A stretch of 64,000 nucleotides of DNA from DASVRZ01 sp038230215. Its GTDB lineage: Bacteria > Verrucomicrobiota > Verrucomicrobiia > Chthoniobacterales > DASVRZ01. Positions 62,801-64,000 of the stretch are shown one piece after another; position 1 is the first letter of the stretch, and each line of letters begins with the position of its first letter. The notes beneath the pieces were generated by a model, which was not told the origin of the DNA, did not search any database, and was given only the letters and a program-made list of their open reading frames with translations. A program made the translations under genes and the position numbers. The DNA lies in NCBI GenBank assembly GCA_038230215.1, contig JBBRNR010000004.1, positions 248,001 to 312,000 on the forward strand, given 5' to 3'.

Positions 62801-64000
62801 CAGCCATCAGACATTGTATGAACTGGGTGGCGGCGACCTAGTCGTTCATGCCGGACAGGATATTGATGGAGGCGCCTACTATGTTGAACGCGGCCAAGGC
62901 ACCCTCCGCGCGGGAGGTTCCATTCACACCAACAGCACGCGCGCGGCCATTTCTCAAGACGAGAATGCCAGCAATCAATTCGCAGGACTGACCGCCCCAC
63001 CGAGCCTCTGGCTTCCGACCGCGCTATTTCTAGGTAAGGGCAGCTTCGATCTCAGCGCCACTGGCGATATATTGGCAGGCCCTGCGGCCAATCCGTTCCT
63101 GCTGCCTGCCGGGATCAATAATGGATTTTTTAATAAATCCTATTTCACAACCTACGCCGCGTCGGATGCCATTGCCGTCACTTCACTTACGGGCTCAATT
63201 ACGATAAAAAATAACACCGACCTTAGGACAGGTTCATTGGCCGATTGGTTCCAAAACGTTTTTGCCCTGCAAAATGGCGGCTCTTACGGGGCCATTTCCC
63301 AGCCTTGGCTCCGCTTGGCTGAAAGTCAGGTCTCGGTCTACGCAACGATTTCCGGGCTGATGCCACCTGCTTTGCAAGCAACCGCCTTCTCTGGTGACAT
63401 CAACATAGCGGGTCGCGTCACCTTGATTCCATCTCCCACCGGCACTATCGAACTGCTCGCAGCCCATTCGATCAACGGTGTGCAACTCACCAGTTATGAC
63501 ATCGAAGTTGGTAAAAATGTGTGGACTTCCAGTCTGATTAACCTTTCTGACGCCGATCCCAATCGTCTGCCGAGCATCTCGTCTCCCATTTCCTCCGCCA
63601 CTGTGCGCACCAATACCAAGCTAGTAACGGCCATCGACAACCTTTTTGCCGAGACAGGTTCCACTATCGGCATTGCAGCCATCATTCGTACCAAACAGGC
63701 CTTACACGCGCCGACGCTGCTCCATGCCAACGACTTCAACCCCGTCCGACTTTACGCCTCCGCTGGAGACATTTCCGGAACTACGCTGTTTTCCGGAAAA
63801 TTTGCGCACATTCTCGCGGGTCAGGACATCACAGATATTTCCCTTTATCTTCAGAACGACCGCAGCACTGATGTGAGCGTGGTTTCATCGGGCCGGGATT
63901 TGGTGGCCTATGATCCGAATTCCACCTTGCGACAGGCGGCGCAAACGAGTGGCAACGAACTGCTTTTCGCCCCAGGATTTTTTGTTCCAGCCTCGGGCAG
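53850..64000 (+). CDS. Giant two-partner secretion exoprotein (TpsA, filamentous hemagglutinin family), 3' partial
   Basis: The frame is open from ATG 53850 to the window end, giving more than 3,380 residues. Signal peptide (SLALASVPTSWAG), an Ala-rich stretch, then the TPS domain at ~145-240 with ALLNWKTFNIGKKT (Trp170) and YLINQNGIIFGG (residues ~225-232), the NPNGI-like signature. The rest is beta-helix-type repetitive sequence rich in Gly, Ser, Thr and Asn, with recurring ISGNI and VDVSG-type motifs. It is presumably exported by the TpsB at 46688 and may serve adhesion, biofilm or polymer binding. Bases show many CTAAC/GTTAG contexts. The C-terminus, needed for the function call, lies outside. 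Confidence 0.9.
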   Translation, partial: MGHPKHISPFNSIALAVSLALASVPTSWAGDILRGGTAAAQTNAPTATSGSTTAQAARAQANAADALARTTAAIRSVQAMQASARKVALAGSNNLGKNPNFPGQILPNVPNGLVIGGLQVALGVPIDLAHPTVAENPTLWTGARLPTQTVSGGKTRVTIVQTQSQALLNWKTFNIGKKTAVTFDQKAGGKDAGKWIAFNQINDPSGNPTQILGSLDAIGQIYLINQNGIIFGGSSQVNTHNLTASSLPINTNLINQGLLNNRDAQFLFSALSIAAGGNGTPAFTPPTPLTPGGIRGNVTVQTGAKLTAATTADHVGGRIALIAPNVTNSGVLSTPDGQTILAAGQQVGFVAHASSDPSLRGLDVFVGAVDSTSGLATNYGLISVPRADVTMVGKKISQSGVIDGSTSVALNGRVDLLGNYNSISSGGLPNLPLFLPRAAGEVTFGTGSVTQILPESASMDRVVGSRLALPSLVNVQGNAIHMVAGATMLAPGARAPVNSSGTLSGRDGNGAVLADGITLNAGIWNYLPSSGGPLDTFVNAGGQIYLEPNSTINVSGSMDVTAPASENIVSVQLRGAELADSPSQRFGALRGQTIQIDVRQQGTYNGFTWIGTPLADASGYANLIQRTVGELTIGGGTVSLKAGGSIVMQPGSSVDVSGGWINYQGGLINTTRLISDGHFFDISQATPDRIYSGIYDGKFSVDHAKYGITEIFTNPLANTGHYEPDYVFGGNGGQISIAAPAMALDGELLGQTVDGPRQRTVLPDSSGLLLKFAAQTLSAASQNSFPFYSPTPPTITFQDTRLTPVGTYALDASGNPAPLLVGRTSEVFLSPNLVSQDGFGKLTIDNSDGSIFVPAGVTLQAAPNKGALTFSAANIDIEGNIRAPGGTLSFTVYDFTPFQLPDRPVTETPVPDANRGHFTLGSSASLITAGLIVDDRQFANAPFSMPLSTKGGSITIKTYDAALASGSVIDVSGGVAVSADNKRVYGDAGSIDIAAGQDPKIASILGGKLLLDTILKGYSGSKGGSLTLLAPLVQIGGTSSQSDTLTLQPGFFSSGGFTSFTLKGLGATTSQPGQYLPGVVVAANTVARPVAQSWLAVSGLKGDIDLTPIVLPEGLRTPVSITLEAVGVSDAFNITNPLVVRGDLIMEVGSFIQTDPKANISFKGQTAAILGSVIAPGGNIFVTGAQSSRLIFAAADAVPTVELGPHSFLSTAGVTLLTPDPRGYRTGSVLPGGTISISGNIVAEAGSVLDVSGTSDVLDLPVSLSSFAQSSSVGITPVFTGSLIGGVSVLPTYGFAGTNAPLNGSLSGNRLIPIKVDSNAGTISLKGAQELFTDATLIGKAGGPGAQGGTLSLSSGRADGLQTALDVTLLVKQSGNTLPASFHDVAATAIGQTVTDGHGNTIAGLGYFAADRFSAGDFDALELKGVVQFTGRVNISADRSLSVASGGSLFADSRVTLSAPHVTLGTNFQAPLQALQLPVSAFQSGSEPFYFQPTFGPGRLTVVADLIDIGNLSLQNIGSARFIADGGDIRGDGTLDVAGDILMRAGQVYPATGVSFTIAAYDHSGIAGSVTFDKSGSRQLPFSAGGQLNVYGSIINQGGVLRAPQGTINLGWDGVGSSPKDIISGAGILPGSSLAATSRLTLSNGSITSVSAIDPLTGQGLLLPYGLNLNGTAWIDPAGNDITAGGVPAKTISISARNVSNLAGSVIDLRGGGDLYAYRFVPGIGGTKDILASSSSFAIIPGYQADYAPYAPFNPNPATDNLGGDVGYVNGKLSAGDRIYLGASNGLPAGNYTLLPARYALLPGAFLVTPQTGVAVGSVSLSTGSNLVSGYQFNGTQKGQPLIGRFEVSSSEVVRSRAQYEDSLANVFLRDGALKNNSTVPRLPIDSGRLTLEAIESMMIQGSVLSQPPAGGRGSLIDISSPVDILVAGRGVHAASPGTLVLNVSELNSFGAASLLLGGIRRESAAGTSIQVATNNLTVDNSATPFRGQDIILVANQHLTLAAGASITSIGSASEAGTLLLRGNGTLLRVSSDPSAKIIRSNVDPSVAATMDVGAGVRLTGGGIILDSTNATHLDSTASILGRSVTLDSGLISLQLNNPSGHPAPSPGGLVLSGQALLTLQTSASSLSLLSYSSIDIYGTGNVGGLDSSGRPKLVSLALHAADLRGFDNEGGVVSFNAQTILLDNSPGLTASGSDAPSGTLQFNANIIQLGANALEIDQYAAVELNASGGLLATATGSFSTQGSLSIATPLITGTKGAKETILSAGALNIQATAATSNSRVAGGLGASLTLVGSSITDNGNIALFSGALTLHATTGDILVGNISSSLLDVSGTKQSFFDLTKYTNGGSIQLIADLGSVELAAGSVTTVAAQPDGGNAGTLGISVPNGTFSVAGQLLGTGGGSGRDGAFTLDAATMGVSTILGGNDLTSLEQALNAGSFTESQSIRIRGGVVNGTTYNDVFVEGSTLQTQVHARKVSISSDKGSLTVAGIIDASGPTGGRIDLAASGSVTLLSGSVLTAAGEDFDNAGKGGAVSLEAGSEIDGIASSTAFVDIQTGSTIDLSVASNTSDSAAAGQFTGTLHLRAPQDSAATDLQIHPINGTILNASSIVVEGYQIFDASADGSIDNQEAAVYANGQAFTNAADIITSRILAQNAALAAVTHVRPGAEIINRIGDLTLANDWDLATYRFGPNADPATAGSGEPGILLLRARGNLIFDFHASLSDGFDASKGSFGLWNAPLLATGNQSWSYRLIAGADISAADSHQLLNAAELFSGAGSILVGSGSPALPTGATNSRSSVIPNYYQTIRSGTGDIELLAAGDVQLLNPLATIYTAGTRAADIANFDTPMLVYFGLNVLGAPQAPIYPAQYSLGGGNVTISAMKDIAHYVLNPNGNGQLIPDSSKELPTNWLYRRGSLNTSGAFATGRNGDIASTSWWIDFSNFFEGVGALGGGNVTLTAGANISNVDAFVPTNARMTKQTPSGDALASHQTLYELGGGDLVVHAGQDIDGGAYYVERGQGTLRAGGSIHTNSTRAAISQDENASNQFAGLTAPPSLWLPTALFLGKGSFDLSATGDILAGPAANPFLLPAGINNGFFNKSYFTTYAASDAIAVTSLTGSITIKNNTDLRTGSLADWFQNVFALQNGGSYGAISQPWLRLAESQVSVYATISGLMPPALQATAFSGDINIAGRVTLIPSPTGTIELLAAHSINGVQLTSYDIEVGKNVWTSSLINLSDADPNRLPSISSPISSATVRTNTKLVTAIDNLFAETGSTIGIAAIIRTKQALHAPTLLHANDFNPVRLYASAGDISGTTLFSGKFAHILAGQDITDISLYLQNDRSTDVSVVSSGRDLVAYDPNSTLRQAAQTSGNELLFAPGFFVPASG

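Overview
The window is GC-rich bacterial chromosome. Several traits suggest a Verrucomicrobiota-type genome, possibly near Chthoniobacterales; this is inference only. They are a PEP-CTERM sorted protein, a GlgE maltosyltransferase, many small lipoproteins, a proton channel fused to DUF2341/LamG, and palindromic repeats read through in frame as AGVPPA/GETPALP-like peptides. No rRNA or tRNA gene, CRISPR array, transposase or integrase was seen.

Layout. 1-12.3 kb holds mixed housekeeping genes: a 5'-truncated adenylate-forming enzyme, tcdA, rpsT, dinB, a toxin-antitoxin pair, glgE, an ankyrin lipoprotein, a glycosyltransferase, asd and an L,D-transpeptidase. 12.6-22.3 kb holds a PEP-CTERM protein, a PIN-PhoH ATPase and the minus-strand translation operon nusA-infB-rbfA-nrnA-truB-ribF, with an intrinsic terminator in the nusA leader. 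22.4-25.4 kb holds a BsuPI lipoprotein, a stand-alone 5'-3' exonuclease, a 21-nt repeat array and an unknown protein.

25.45-28.4 kb is an array of small plus-strand ORFs separated by attC-like sites, with no integrase in view: an integron cassette cluster (CALIN type). One attC is well folded, one is partly conserved and two are remnants. The first cassette gene (DUF2071) carries a one-base frameshift.

28.5-38.6 kb is mostly minus strand: a beta-propeller/MoaD-like pair, an FAD protein, the run hpt-moaD-antiporter-ribE-small membrane protein-cysI, and nif3-lipoprotein-mpg. 38.8-45.7 kb has a PAP2 phosphatase, a GT2, a TPR protein with metG, and an AlgI/AlgX-like polysaccharide acetylation pair.

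45.9-64 kb is one functional block. A PhoB-like response regulator is divergent from a two-partner secretion transporter (TpsB). An ExbB-like channel with an extracytoplasmic DUF2341/LamG region, ExbD, a TonB-like protein, a porin and a coiled-coil protein follow. The block ends in a giant TpsA exoprotein of more than 3,380 residues that runs off the window. Near-identical Pho-box-like direct repeats lie upstream of tpsB and tpsA. This energised, probably phosphate-responsive secretion locus and the cassette array are the most unusual parts. At smaller scale the window is rich in palindromic elements, including in-frame insertions in nrnA and metG, two degenerate 21-nt arrays and an over-represented octamer TGGAACTC.
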